Source of the DNA: T1Sed10-7 sp047921175
GTDB lineage: Bacteria > Actinomycetota > Nitriliruptoria > Nitriliruptorales > Nitriliruptoraceae
DNA length: 23,465 nucleotides
Reading direction: 5' to 3'
Assembly (NCBI GenBank): GCA_047921175.1
Contig: JBLRWQ010000049.1
Location: 1-23,465, forward strand
In this document: piece after piece, positions 1 to 8,128 of the stretch
Position numbering within the stretch: position 1 is the first letter of the stretch
Layout of the letters: every line of letters starts with the position of its first letter
Program-made: the position numbers and the translations under genes
Notes under the pieces: generated by a model
Database searches by the model: none
Seen by the model: the letters and a program-made list of their open reading frames with translations, nothing else
Told to the model about the DNA's origin: nothing

Positions 1-184
1 CGGCGCCGTCGGTCGTCGAGGCGCGGGTGCCCTCACCCTCGCCGCCGCGACGGCCGCGGCCACGGCCGCGACGGCCACGCCGGCGGCGACGACGGGCGCC
101 CTCGCCGGGCTCGTCGGCGGGGTCGGGCTTGCGGTCCTGGGGCTGTTCGGTGGCGTCCTGCGGTTCGGAGGCGTGGTCGGTCAC
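1..184 (-). CDS. rne: Ribonuclease E/G family protein, N-terminal fragment
   Basis: Partial gene that starts at a GTG (182-184) and leaves the window at its left edge; 61 codons are visible. The product begins with a polar Asp/Glu/Gln/Pro stretch and then a run of Arg and Gly (about residues 34-52). Such low-complexity basic segments are common at the start of actinobacterial RNase E/G proteins. No catalytic or S1 domain is inside the window, so the call rests mainly on context: an Rne/Rng ribonuclease very often follows the TIGR03960-TIGR03936 pair. RNase E/G is the endonuclease that starts mRNA decay and processes rRNA. The start lies 19 bp after the stop of the preceding gene, with a weak purine-rich ribosome site, which suggests one operon. 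Other Arg-rich proteins are possible. Confidence 0.55.
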   Translation of the reverse strand, partial: MTDHASEPQDATEQPQDRKPDPADEPGEGARRRRRRGRRGRGRGRRGGEGEGTRASTTDGA

Positions 185-202
185 GGAAGGCTCGCTCTGC
201 GG

Positions 203-949
203 TCAGGCGGCCTCCACCTCGACGTCGGGGACCAGGGGCTCGACCTCGCCGGTGAGGGCGTCGGCGACGCCCTCGGGCACGGGGGTGCCCTGGACGCAGC
301 GCAGCACGGCGCGCGGCTCGGCGATGTCGCCGTGCGACAGCGCCGCGAGGAGGTCGGAGGGTCTCACGGTGGGTCCGTCGGTGCGGAGGACCGCGCGGAG
401 GACGGTGTGGGCGTCACGGGTGTCGCCACCCGGACGCGTGGTCGTCGCCAGCGTGAGCAGCGCGGGTCGCACGTCGATGGTGCGGTCACCGTCGGGACGG
501 GATCGCACCACCTCGGCATGCGTCGCCGCGAGCAGCTCCGCGCTGCGCGTGGTCAGGAGCTCGGCCAGCTCGGTCTGGTCGACCGGGGGCCAGGCCAGCT
601 CCCAGAGGGTGACCCGCAGCATCTTCGCCAGCTTCGGCGCGCCGTCGGGTACCCGCAGGTAGGTCGTGATGTCCATGCCCGCCGGCAGGGCGGCGGACAG
701 GGCGGCCAGGTCCGAGGCAGGCTCGATCGGGGCCGCGAAGGTCAGCTCGGCGTACTCCCCGGTGGACGCGACGCCCACCGGCAGCGCGTCCGGGAAGGAC
801 ACCTTGGGGTGGGGCGTGAAGCCCTCGGAGTACGCGATCGGGAGGTCGGCCCGGCGCAGCGCCCGTTCCCAGACCGAGGTCAGGTCGCGCGCCGAGACGA
901 AGCGCGTGCGACCCACCTTGGTCCAGCGGATGCGGTACCGCTCGAGCAC
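203..949 (-). CDS. TIGR03936-type radical SAM-associated protein (DUF2344)
   Basis: A 248-residue protein of the DUF2344/TIGR03936 family. Diagnostic is its N-terminal block: YRIRWTKVGRTRFVS, then an Arg-rich helix (WERALRRADLPIAYSEGF) and the stretch TPHPKVSFPDALPVGV. The open frame extends upstream to 1054, but the GTG at 949 is preferred: AGGAGGT lies about 5 bases ahead of it and it clears the stop of the upstream gene at 966. In other bacteria this family is encoded beside, or fused to, the TIGR03960 radical SAM protein, so the two probably act together. The reaction is unknown. The frequent link to RNase E/G and downstream ribosomal-protein genes suggests an RNA- or ribosome-related role, but that is inference. 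Confidence 0.88.
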   Translation of the reverse strand: MLERYRIRWTKVGRTRFVSARDLTSVWERALRRADLPIAYSEGFTPHPKVSFPDALPVGVASTGEYAELTFAAPIEPASDLAALSAALPAGMDITTYLRVPDGAPKLAKMLRVTLWELAWPPVDQTELAELLTTRSAELLAATHAEVVRSRPDGDRTIDVRPALLTLATTTRPGGDTRDAHTVLRAVLRTDGPTVRPSDLLAALSHGDIAEPRAVLRCVQGTPVPEGVADALTGEVEPLVPDVEVEAA

Positions 950-965
950 CGTGACCTCCTGCGGC

Positions 966-3032
966 TCAACCGCCGCTGGCGTAGCGTTCTGGGGTGGTCG
1001 GCAGCTGCTCGCTGCCGCCCAGTCCCGTCGGGAGGACGGGAAGACGGAAACCACCGGTGTACCCGGTGTCGTGCTGGATGCTCAAGCCGGGGCAGACACC
1101 GCAGTCGTAGCAGGCCGACCAGCGGCAGTCGTCGAGCTGCTGGTCGGCCTGCGCGTCCTGCCAGTCCTCCCACAGCCAGCCCTTGTCCAGGCCCGGATCG
1201 AGGTGGTCCCAGGGCAGGGCCTCGTGCTCGCCGCGCTCGCGATAGCTGTACCACGCCAGGTCGATCCCGGTCTCGGCCATGGCCTGGCGCCACAGCTCCA
1301 GGGTCGGCATCTCGTGCCAGCCGTCGAAACGCGCCCCGAGCTCGAAGGCCCGCTCGACCGCTGCGGCGACGCGGCGGTCGCCACGCGCCAGCAGCCCCTC
1401 GATCACCCCTTCCTCGGGGTCGTTGGTGCGGACCTTGATGCCACGGTGGTCCTTGATGGCGTGGCGGATCAGGGACAGCTTGCGCCGGATCTCCTCGGGG
1501 GGGTCCTGCGCGGCCCACTGGAAGGGGGTGTGGGGCTTGGGCACGAAGCCACCGACCGAGAGGGTGACCTTGTTGGCGTGGCCGTGCCGGCGGGCGATCT
1601 GGTAGGTGCGGATGCCGAGCTCCGCGATGGCCAGCACGTCCTCGTCGGTCTCGGTCGGCAGCCCGACCATGAAGTAGAGCTTGAGGTGGCGCCAGCCTTC
1701 GGAGAAGGCCAGCTCCGCGGTCCGCAGCAGGTCCTCCTCGGAGACCATCTTGTTGATGACCGCCCGCATCCGCTCGCTGCCGGCCTCGGGCGCGAAGGTC
1801 AGGCCGGTCCGACGACCGTTGCGGGCCAGCTCGTTGGACAGGGTGACGTTGAACGCGTCCACCCGGGTGGACGGCAGCGACAGCGAGGTGGTGGTCCCCT
1901 CGTAGGTGTCGGCCAGCTCACGCGCGATCGGCCCGATCGCGGAGTGGTCCGCGGAGGACAGGCTCAGCAGCCCGACCTCCCCGAAGCCCGTATCACGCAC
2001 CCCCTCCTCGACCAGGCGTTGGACGGTCTCCGGTCGGCGCTCGCGGACCGGGCGGGTGATCATGCCGGCCTGGCAGAAGCGGCACCCGCGGGTGCAGCCG
2101 CGGAAGATCTCCACGCTGAAGCGCTCGTGGACGGTCTCGGTCATCGGCACGATCTGCTTGCGCGGGTAGGCCCAGGCCTCGAGGTCCTGGACGGTGCGCT
2201 TGGGCACCAGCGCCGGCACCCCCGGCTCGGTCGGCACGGTCCGGGCCAGGCGCCCGTCCTCGAGGTAGCGGGGGGTGTAGAAGGCCGGGATGTAGACGCC
2301 CTCCACCTGCGCGAGCCGGCGCAGGAGCTCGTGACGGGCGCTGGCCGGGTCCCGTGCGGCCAGGGCACCGCCGGGCTCGCGCGCACGCTTGACGCTGCGG
2401 ACCACCTCGTCGATGTCGAGCGTGACCTGCTCGCCGTCGCCCATCACGGCGGCGTCGATGAAGGGTGCCAGCGGCTCGGGGTTGAACGCCGCGTGGCCCC
2501 CGACGAGCACGACGGGGTCATCGATGTCGCGGTCGGCGCTGCGACGGGGCACCTCGGCGAGGTCGAGCAGGTTGAGCAGGTTCGTGTGGCCGAGCTCGTG
2601 GGGCAGGGTGACCCCGAAGACGTCGAAGGCCCACAGGGGGCGGTGGGTCTCCAGCGAGAAGGTGGGGATGCGGTGCTCGCGCAGCAGGGCCTCCAGATCC
2701 ACCCAGGGCGCGTAGGCGCGCTCGGCGAGGGCCGTCGGACGCTCGTTGAGCAGCTCGTACAGGATCTGGATCCCCTGGTTGGGCTGCCCGACCTCGTAGG
2801 TGTCCGGGTAGCAGAGCAGCCACCGGGTCTCGACCGCTCCCCAGCCGGTCAGCACCTGGTTGTGCTCCCCGCCGACGTACTGGGCGGGCTTGCGTACCTG
2901 GGGCAGCAGCGGCTCCAGCGCCGACCAGCACGAGGCCGGCTCGACGGCCACCGGACCGGGTCGGCGGTAGCGGTCGCGCTGCCCGCGCGGGGGGATGGTG
3001 GGGGCGAGGCTCTGGGGTGCGGTCCCGAGCAT
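966..3032 (-). CDS. TIGR03960-type B12-binding/radical SAM protein
   Basis: A 688-residue radical SAM enzyme. The [4Fe-4S] motif CTRGCRFC places the three cysteines at about 313, 317 and 320. The first 300 residues look like the B12-binding-like domain of this family (WLLCYPDTYEVG; VFGVTLPHELGHTNLLNLL; VVLVGGHAAFNPEP). After the radical SAM core (SLPSTRVDAF; GLTFAPEAGSERMR; LKLYFMVGLPTE) the C-terminus carries a CX4CX2CX2C cluster at about 636-647 that may bind a second metal centre. The start at 3032 has AGGAG 7 bases upstream. It lies 163 bp after rodA with its own candidate promoter and is 16 bp from its small partner gene. The substrate is not known. The family is sure; any named reaction would be speculation. 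Confidence 0.92.
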   Translation of the reverse strand: MLGTAPQSLAPTIPPRGQRDRYRRPGPVAVEPASCWSALEPLLPQVRKPAQYVGGEHNQVLTGWGAVETRWLLCYPDTYEVGQPNQGIQILYELLNERPTALAERAYAPWVDLEALLREHRIPTFSLETHRPLWAFDVFGVTLPHELGHTNLLNLLDLAEVPRRSADRDIDDPVVLVGGHAAFNPEPLAPFIDAAVMGDGEQVTLDIDEVVRSVKRAREPGGALAARDPASARHELLRRLAQVEGVYIPAFYTPRYLEDGRLARTVPTEPGVPALVPKRTVQDLEAWAYPRKQIVPMTETVHERFSVEIFRGCTRGCRFCQAGMITRPVRERRPETVQRLVEEGVRDTGFGEVGLLSLSSADHSAIGPIARELADTYEGTTTSLSLPSTRVDAFNVTLSNELARNGRRTGLTFAPEAGSERMRAVINKMVSEEDLLRTAELAFSEGWRHLKLYFMVGLPTETDEDVLAIAELGIRTYQIARRHGHANKVTLSVGGFVPKPHTPFQWAAQDPPEEIRRKLSLIRHAIKDHRGIKVRTNDPEEGVIEGLLARGDRRVAAAVERAFELGARFDGWHEMPTLELWRQAMAETGIDLAWYSYRERGEHEALPWDHLDPGLDKGWLWEDWQDAQADQQLDDCRWSACYDCGVCPGLSIQHDTGYTGGFRLPVLPTGLGGSEQLPTTPERYASGG

Positions 3033-3143
3033 CGGCGGCTCCTGAGGTCGGTGTCCGACCCGGACGGCGGGGACGCTGGCGGCAGACGGACCGCGGGGGC
3101 CGCTCGGTTGCGACGCGGCGGCTGCGCACGTCCGGCGGGACGG

Positions 3144-3152
3144 AGCCTAGCA
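3144..3152 (-). promoter_or_regulatory. Candidate extended -10 element ahead of the radical SAM gene
   Basis: On the minus strand the gap between rodA and the radical SAM gene contains TGCTAGGCT. This fits an actinobacterial extended -10 (TGnTAnnnT, with TAGGCT as hexamer). No convincing -35 is seen 16-18 bp upstream. Transcription from here would give a leader of about 105 nt before the start at 3032. Sequence match only. Confidence 0.35.
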
Positions 3153-3176
3153 GCAGGCCCTCGAGCTGCCCGGGAC

Positions 3177-3194
3177 CCCCGCGGGCCGGCGGGG
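3177..3194 (-). terminator. GC-rich hairpin directly after rodA
   Basis: Just past the rodA stop, CCCCGC and GCGGGG form a perfect 6-bp stem with a 6-base loop. No U-tract follows, as is usual in actinobacterial terminator candidates. It would end or attenuate the mre-mrdA-rodA transcript before the radical SAM gene, consistent with the candidate promoter downstream. A six-base GC stem can easily arise by chance at this GC content. Confidence 0.3.
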
Positions 3195-3195
3195 A

Positions 3196-4374
3196 TCAGA
3201 AGCGGCGCATGTGGATGTTGAGCAGCAGCCCGACCATCGCGAACCACACGATCAGCGAGGTCCCCCCGTAGCTGATGAACGGCAGGGGCAGACCGGTGAC
3301 CGGCATGATGCCGATGGTCATCCCCACGTTGACGAACACCTGCAGCGTCAGCATGGCGACGATGCCCCCGGCGACCAGCGACCCGAACCGGTCCTTGGCC
3401 AGGATCGCGATGCGCAGGCCCCGCCAGACCAGCACCAGCAGCAGGGCGAGCACGACGCTGCCACCGAGGAACCCGAACTCCTCGGCGATCACGGTGAAGA
3501 TGAAGTCGGTGTGGTTCTCCGGCACGTACGACAGGGACGTCTGGGTGCCCTCGAACAGACCCTTGCCGGCGAAGCGGCCCGAGCCGACGGCGATCAGCGA
3601 CTGGCGGGTCTGGAACGCGGCGGTCTGCGCGGCCGAGGCGTCGCCGGCGTCCAGGAAGGCGGTCAGACGGGTCAGCTGGTAGGGCTGGATGAGCCCACTG
3701 ACCAGGGCGGACACCACGAACACGACCCCGCCGATGCCGAGGCCGACCAGGTAGCCGGCCCGGACCCCCGCGAGCAGCAGCAGCACCGCGGTGGTCCACA
3801 CGAACACCAGCGAGGTCCCGAAGTCGGGCTGGACGAACACCATCGCCGCCGGGATGAGGGTGACGGCGAGGCTGGCGAGGACCGCCCCGAGACCCGGCCG
3901 GTGCTCCGAGGCGTGCAGGATGGCCGCCACCGCCAGCAGCACCGCGACCTTGGCCAGCTCGGAGGGTTGGAGCTGGAAGCCGCCCAGCACGATCCAGCGC
4001 TGCGAGCCACCGATGGTGGAGCCGAGCGGGGACAGCACCAGCGCCAGCAGCACGACCGAGCCGAGGTAGAGCACCCAGGCGTACACCCGGAGCCAGTGGT
4101 AGTCGATGACCGCGATCGCGACCATGACGACGACCCCGATCGCAAGCGCCACCAGCTGTCGGCTCACGTACAGCGAGGTCGGCAGGCCCTGCGAGGTCAG
4201 GGCGACCAGCTTCGCGCTGTAGATCGCCACCACGCCGATCACGCTCAACGCCAGGGCCGTCAGCACCAGGACGGGGTCGAGATGGCGGATGGGGTCGTAG
4301 ACCTCCATCCAACGCGACTGCACGTGCTGCCGGGCGCGGCGCTGGTCCGGGTCCTGCCGGTAACCGACGTCCAC
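3196..4374 (-). CDS. rodA: RodA, SEDS-family peptidoglycan glycosyltransferase
   Basis: A 392-residue polytopic membrane protein of the SEDS family, which polymerises lipid II into glycan strands during side-wall growth together with PBP2. Visible signatures are GGFQLQPSELAKVAVLLA, VFVQPDFGTSLVF, the VPENHTDFIFTVIAEEFGF block and the terminal PLPFISYGGTS. About ten hydrophobic segments can be counted. The open frame runs on far upstream to 5190 inside mrdA; the GTG at 4374 is chosen because AGGAGG lies 7 bases before it and it follows the mrdA stop by 32 bp. The N-terminal 25 residues are polar and cytoplasmic. Pairing with mrdA is the standard RodA-PBP2 arrangement, and length is normal for RodA. 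Confidence 0.95.
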   Translation of the reverse strand: MDVGYRQDPDQRRARQHVQSRWMEVYDPIRHLDPVLVLTALALSVIGVVAIYSAKLVALTSQGLPTSLYVSRQLVALAIGVVVMVAIAVIDYHWLRVYAWVLYLGSVVLLALVLSPLGSTIGGSQRWIVLGGFQLQPSELAKVAVLLAVAAILHASEHRPGLGAVLASLAVTLIPAAMVFVQPDFGTSLVFVWTTAVLLLLAGVRAGYLVGLGIGGVVFVVSALVSGLIQPYQLTRLTAFLDAGDASAAQTAAFQTRQSLIAVGSGRFAGKGLFEGTQTSLSYVPENHTDFIFTVIAEEFGFLGGSVVLALLLVLVWRGLRIAILAKDRFGSLVAGGIVAMLTLQVFVNVGMTIGIMPVTGLPLPFISYGGTSLIVWFAMVGLLLNIHMRRF

Positions 4375-4406
4375 GTGCCCCCCTCCTCTCGGACCCCAGG
4401 GTCGGG

Positions 4407-6431
4407 TCAGTCCAGGATCTCGTCGCCGGCCTGGAACTCGGCGTCCTCGGCATCGACGATGCCGAAGTAGTGCGCGAAGATGTTGCGGGCGATCGGCGCC
4501 GCGGTCTGCGACCCCCCGCCGCCCTGCTCCACGTTCACGGCGACCACGATCTCCGGGTCGTTCGCCGGCGCGTAGGCGACGAACCACGCGTAGGGCACCT
4601 TCGGGCGGATCTCCGCGGTGCCGGTCTTGCCGGCCACCGGGAGCTGGTCCAGCGGGAAGCCGGTGAAGGCGGAGAAGCCGGTCCCGCGCGGGTCCATGAC
4701 GACCCGCTCGAGCCCCTCGGTCAGGGCCGCCATCGTCTGGTCGCTGACACCGAGGTCGCCGATCACCTCCGGCTCGAGCTCGCGGACCACCTCGCCGTCG
4801 GGGCTGACGATGCGGGCACCGAGCTGGGGTCGCAGCATCACCCCGCCGTTCGCGATGGCCTGGTAGGACGCCGCGACCTGGAGCGGCGTGGCCAGCACGT
4901 CGCCCTGGCCGATGGAGCTGTTGATGGCATCCCCACCCCGCCATGCCGCCCCGAACTGGCACAGGTCCCGGTACAGCTCCTGGGCGTAGGAGCCGGGCGT
5001 CGCGACGTCCGCCGCGCGGCAGTAGCTGTCGCGGTTCGCCAGCCAGTACTCCCGCCGCCACTCGCGACCCGGGACGCGACCGGCCGCCTCGCTCGGCAGG
5101 TCGATGCCGAGCCGCAGCCCGAACCCGAAGCGCTCGCCGACCCGGACCATGACCTCGTCGGGGTCGTCGCTGCGCTCCTCGGTCAGCCACTGCGTGAAGG
5201 CCAGGTCGTAGAAGTAGGTGTCACAGGAACGCAGCAGGGCGACGGGCAGATCCATCATCCCCTCGTTCACCCCACGGTTCCAGTTGCGGTAGGTGTTGCC
5301 GCCGACCTCGAAGGCCGGCGTGCACTCGACCAGGCCGCGCGGGGTGACGTGTCCCGCCTCGATCATGGCCGCACCGGACACGGTCTTGAACACCGAGCCG
5401 GGCGGGTACAGCCCGGAGATGACCCGGTTGACCAGCGGCTGCTCGTTGTCGGGGTCGAGCAGGTCGCGGTAGTAGTCGGCGCTGACGCCGCCGACGAACT
5501 CGCGCGGGTCGTAGCTCGGGTAGGAGGCCATCGCGAGCACCGCACCGGTGGCCACCTCGAGCACCACGGCGGAGCCGGCCGTGGACGGCAGCGGCCGGCC
5601 ATCGTTGCTGCCGACGAGCCGGCTGGTCTCGATCCCGTCGACCAGCAGCCGCTCGACGGCCTCCTGCAGCTCGCGGTCGAGGTGGGTGACGAGGTCGTTG
5701 CCCTGGATCGGCTCGCGGTCGCGCTGCACGTCGAGCACGTCGCCGCGGGCGTTGACCACCAGCACGCGCTGGCCGGCGGTACCCCGCAGGTCCGCCTCGT
5801 AGCTCTGCTCCAACCCGGAGCGGCCGACCAGGTCGCCACCGCGGTAGTCCGCGAACGCCGGCCGGAGCAGCTCGTCCTGGGAGATCTCGCCGAGGTAGCC
5901 CACCAGGTGCGCGGCGAGGTCGTCCCGTGGGTACTCCCGCACCGGCAGGGTCTCCGCCACCACCCCGGGGAACAGCTCGCGCTGCTCCTGGATGGCGAAC
6001 ACCATCTCCGGGGTCACGTCGATCGCGACGGGCACCGGGCGGAAGGGGCTGCGACGCTGGCTGGCGAGCCGGGTGAGGACCTCGTCCTGCTCGAGCTCCA
6101 GCAGGACGGCCAGCCGCTCGATGACCCGACCGGCCTCGTCGTCGACGGGTTCCCCCGCCGCGTCCAGGAGGACCTGGCGATCAGCAGAGATGGCCAGCGC
6201 CGGACGGTTGCGGACCAGCTCGCTGCCGTCGCTGGCCAGGATGCTGCCGCGGGGCGCCTCGGTCACGACCGTGCGGAGCCGGTTGGAGTCCGCCAGCTCG
6301 ACGTAGCGGTCCCCCGCCAGGACCTGGAGGAACCACAGCCGGGCGAACAGCGCCACGAACAGGGTGATGATGACCACCGCGAGGAAGGTGAGGCGGAGGA
6401 CGGAGGAGGACTCCGAGGAGGGGGTGGCCAT
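4407..6431 (-). CDS. mrdA: PBP2, class B penicillin-binding protein (peptidoglycan transpeptidase)
   Basis: A 674-residue class B PBP that crosslinks lateral-wall peptidoglycan and partners RodA. One N-terminal membrane anchor is visible (about residues 11-35). The dimerisation-domain motif EAPRGSILASDG follows at about 59-70. Transpeptidase motifs are complete: active-site SVFK (Ser346, Lys349), SCD (402-404), the PBP2-typical SSIGQGD (505-511) and KTG (602-604). An insert between the second motif and SSIGQG carries Cys471 and Cys491, a possible extracytoplasmic disulfide. The start at 6431 is the only in-frame one giving the normal short N-terminus. Its ribosome site (GAGGG, 11 bases away) is weak and lies inside an inverted repeat. 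A 95-bp gap separates it from mreD. Confidence 0.95.
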   Translation of the reverse strand: MATPSSESSSVLRLTFLAVVIITLFVALFARLWFLQVLAGDRYVELADSNRLRTVVTEAPRGSILASDGSELVRNRPALAISADRQVLLDAAGEPVDDEAGRVIERLAVLLELEQDEVLTRLASQRRSPFRPVPVAIDVTPEMVFAIQEQRELFPGVVAETLPVREYPRDDLAAHLVGYLGEISQDELLRPAFADYRGGDLVGRSGLEQSYEADLRGTAGQRVLVVNARGDVLDVQRDREPIQGNDLVTHLDRELQEAVERLLVDGIETSRLVGSNDGRPLPSTAGSAVVLEVATGAVLAMASYPSYDPREFVGGVSADYYRDLLDPDNEQPLVNRVISGLYPPGSVFKTVSGAAMIEAGHVTPRGLVECTPAFEVGGNTYRNWNRGVNEGMMDLPVALLRSCDTYFYDLAFTQWLTEERSDDPDEVMVRVGERFGFGLRLGIDLPSEAAGRVPGREWRREYWLANRDSYCRAADVATPGSYAQELYRDLCQFGAAWRGGDAINSSIGQGDVLATPLQVAASYQAIANGGVMLRPQLGARIVSPDGEVVRELEPEVIGDLGVSDQTMAALTEGLERVVMDPRGTGFSAFTGFPLDQLPVAGKTGTAEIRPKVPYAWFVAYAPANDPEIVVAVNVEQGGGGSQTAAPIARNIFAHYFGIVDAEDAEFQAGDEILD

Positions 6432-6442
6432 GCGGGTCGACG

Positions 6443-6488
6443 CCCTCGGGGTGGGTGGTGGTCCGGCTCGCGGCGGGCACCCCGAGGG
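6443..6488 (-). promoter_or_regulatory. mrdA: 11-bp inverted repeat over the mrdA ribosome-binding site
   Basis: CCCTCGGGGTG (6443-6453) and CACCCCGAGGG (6478-6488) are perfect complements separated by 24 bases, in the gap between mreD and mrdA. In the minus-strand transcript the 3' arm contains GAGGG, the only plausible mrdA Shine-Dalgarno sequence, 11 bases before the ATG. Folding would hide it. A TACCCT that could be a weak -10 overlaps the 5' arm. It may be an RNA switch, an attenuator or a protein operator. Confidence 0.45.
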
Positions 6489-6526
6489 TAGCGGTCACCG
6501 TCGGCGGACCGACCGGGTGCGCCGGG

Positions 6527-7039
6527 TCAGTCCAGGACGGCGGCACGCAGCGGGAACGCGTCCCCGAGGCGGCGGGCCACCAGGTTGGCCAGGGGCGACA
6601 GCAGCGTGTTGTACACGCCGACCGCGATCGCCGCCTGGACCACGAGGCCGGCGCCGATCGGCTCGTCGGAGAGCAGGGCGGTGAGCACCCCGAGGGCCGC
6701 CGTGCCGAGCACGGACGCCGCCGCGGTCAGGACGATGGGTGCGGTCATCGAGGTGGGGGCGAGGTAGGGCCGGGACCAGCCGACCAGGACGCCGACCACC
6801 GCGAGCACCAGCATGCCGAGCCCGATCGGGGAGGTGGACAGGAGCACATCGCCGAGCAGCCCCGCGACGGCCCCGACGCGGGCCCCGGTCAGGGCGCCGT
6901 CGTGGATCGCGAGCGCGACGGTGACGAGCAGCAGCAGATCGGGTCGGAACCCGAACAGGGTCAGGGCGGGCAGCAGCGCGGTCTCCAGCACCACGGCGGC
7001 CAGCAGCAGCGCCGCCACGAGGAGCGTGCGTGCGATCAC
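6527..7039 (-). CDS. mreD: MreD, rod-shape-determining membrane protein
   Basis: A 170-residue, very hydrophobic protein with about five membrane helices, the right size and place for MreD. It is the integral-membrane part of the elongasome and bridges MreC to the RodA/PBP2 synthases. Recognisable family features are the conserved FGFRPDLLLLVTVALAIHDG segment and the following GAVAGLLGDVL segment. The GTG start overlaps the mreC stop as GTGA (4 bp), indicating translational coupling. MreD is poorly conserved, so the call rests on hydropathy, the RPDLLLL segment and synteny together. Confidence 0.92.
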   Translation of the reverse strand: MIARTLLVAALLLAAVVLETALLPALTLFGFRPDLLLLVTVALAIHDGALTGARVGAVAGLLGDVLLSTSPIGLGMLVLAVVGVLVGWSRPYLAPTSMTAPIVLTAAASVLGTAALGVLTALLSDEPIGAGLVVQAAIAVGVYNTLLSPLANLVARRLGDAFPLRAAVLD

Positions 7040-8070
7040 GGGCCGGTCCCGGACGCACCGGCCGCCCGACCGGCCGCGGACGGCTCCGAGGCCTCATCCG
7101 CCTCATCCGCCTCGTCCGACTCGTCCGACTCCCCATCGGCGTCGCCCGGCCCCTCGTCGCCGCCCGGCGTGTCCTCGAGCAGCGGGGGTACGGGTGGTCG
7201 GGAGAAGTCCAGCCCCTCGGTGCCCTCGAAGGGCGGGATCGGCTCGATGCCGGTGCTGAAGACGATCAGGACGTGGTGTAGCCGGGTGAAGTCGACGTAG
7301 GGGTTGACCTGGACCTCCTGGACGAGCGGCGAGGTCCGGTTCCCGACCGCCGACACCGTGCCGATCGGGATGCCCGCCGGGAACACCCCGCCCTGGAAGC
7401 TCGAGGTCACGACCGGCTCGCCGACCTCGACGGAGGCGAGCGGGTCGAGGAGCCGGAAGACCATCGGATCCCCGCCACGACCGTCGAGCACACCGACCTC
7501 ACCGGAGACGGCGCTGCGCGAGGCGGCGGAGAAGCTCGGATCGATCGCGAGCAGCACGCGGGAGGCCCTCGGGGTGACCTGGATCACCCGACCGACGAGC
7601 CCGTCCCCGTCCAGCACCGGCATCCCACGCTCGACCCCGTCGTCGGCTCCGACGTCGACGGTGATGGTCCACTCGAAGTTCGACGGGGCCAGCGCCACCA
7701 CCCGGGCCGTGACGGTCTCCAACGTCGTCCGGTCCGCGATCGCGAGCAGGTCGCGCAGCTCCGCGTTCTCGCGCTCGAGGTCCTCCACGACCCGCCGGCG
7801 CTCCTCGAGCACCGCGACCCGCTCCCGCAGCTCGCGGTTCTCGGCCCGCACGGCCACGAGGTCACGCACGCTGCCGGCACCGTCCGTGAACGGCCGGACC
7901 AGGCGGTCGACCCCGTCCTGGACGGGACGCAGCACCGCGGTCGCGCCGCCGCGCAACCGGTCCAGCGGGCCGTCCTCGCCGCCACGGAAGTCGATGGTGA
8001 CCAGGGCGAAGGCCGCGAGGACGAGCACGGCGAGCAGCCATCGCGCCCGTCGTCGCTGGAACACCGTCAC
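7036..8070 (-). CDS. mreC: MreC, elongasome scaffold protein
   Basis: A 344-residue bitopic protein. A single membrane helix (about 11-27) is followed by a Leu/Glu/Arg heptad-rich coiled coil (about 68-115; RENAELRDLL near its end) and the two-lobed beta domain of MreC (VDVGADDGVERGMPVLDGDGLVGRV by motif; FPAGIPIGTVSAV near 240). The tail is unusual: a Pro-rich stretch and then a strongly acidic Ser/Asp/Glu/Ala run ending in Gly/Ala. MreC links MreB and MreD inside the membrane to PBP2 outside it. A GTG two codons downstream (8064) has a better-spaced AGGTGG and is an alternative start. mreB ends 58 bp upstream; mreD overlaps by 4 bp. Confidence 0.95.
   Translation of the reverse strand: MTVFQRRRARWLLAVLVLAAFALVTIDFRGGEDGPLDRLRGGATAVLRPVQDGVDRLVRPFTDGAGSVRDLVAVRAENRELRERVAVLEERRRVVEDLERENAELRDLLAIADRTTLETVTARVVALAPSNFEWTITVDVGADDGVERGMPVLDGDGLVGRVIQVTPRASRVLLAIDPSFSAASRSAVSGEVGVLDGRGGDPMVFRLLDPLASVEVGEPVVTSSFQGGVFPAGIPIGTVSAVGNRTSPLVQEVQVNPYVDFTRLHHVLIVFSTGIEPIPPFEGTEGLDFSRPPVPPLLEDTPGGDEGPGDADGESDESDEADEADEASEPSAAGRAAGASGTGP
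7092..7127. repeat. Four tandem 9-bp units in the mreC 3' end
   Basis: Four consecutive 9-bp units (7092-7100, 7101-7109, 7110-7118, 7119-7127), variants of CCTCATCCG on the plus strand, encode the alternating DEA/DES triplets of the acidic MreC tail. Unit length is a multiple of three, so copy-number change would keep the frame. This looks like slippage-type expansion. Confidence 0.8.
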
Positions 8071-8128
8071 CCCACCTCGGTCGGCGCGCGGGAACCCACG
8101 CGAGCAGCGAAGCCCGGCCGGAGGCGGC

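Noticed and set aside
666..3221. Long plus-strand open frame (851 codons) opposite the radical SAM gene
   Set aside because: Its translation is low-complexity Gly/Arg/His/Leu/Val with no recognisable domain, and it mirrors a clear minus-strand gene. At this GC content stop codons are rare in the opposite frame.
3196..5190. rodA extended to a 664-residue protein starting inside mrdA
   Set aside because: The N-terminal 270 residues are out-of-frame mrdA sequence; the GTG at 4374 with AGGAGG gives a normal RodA.
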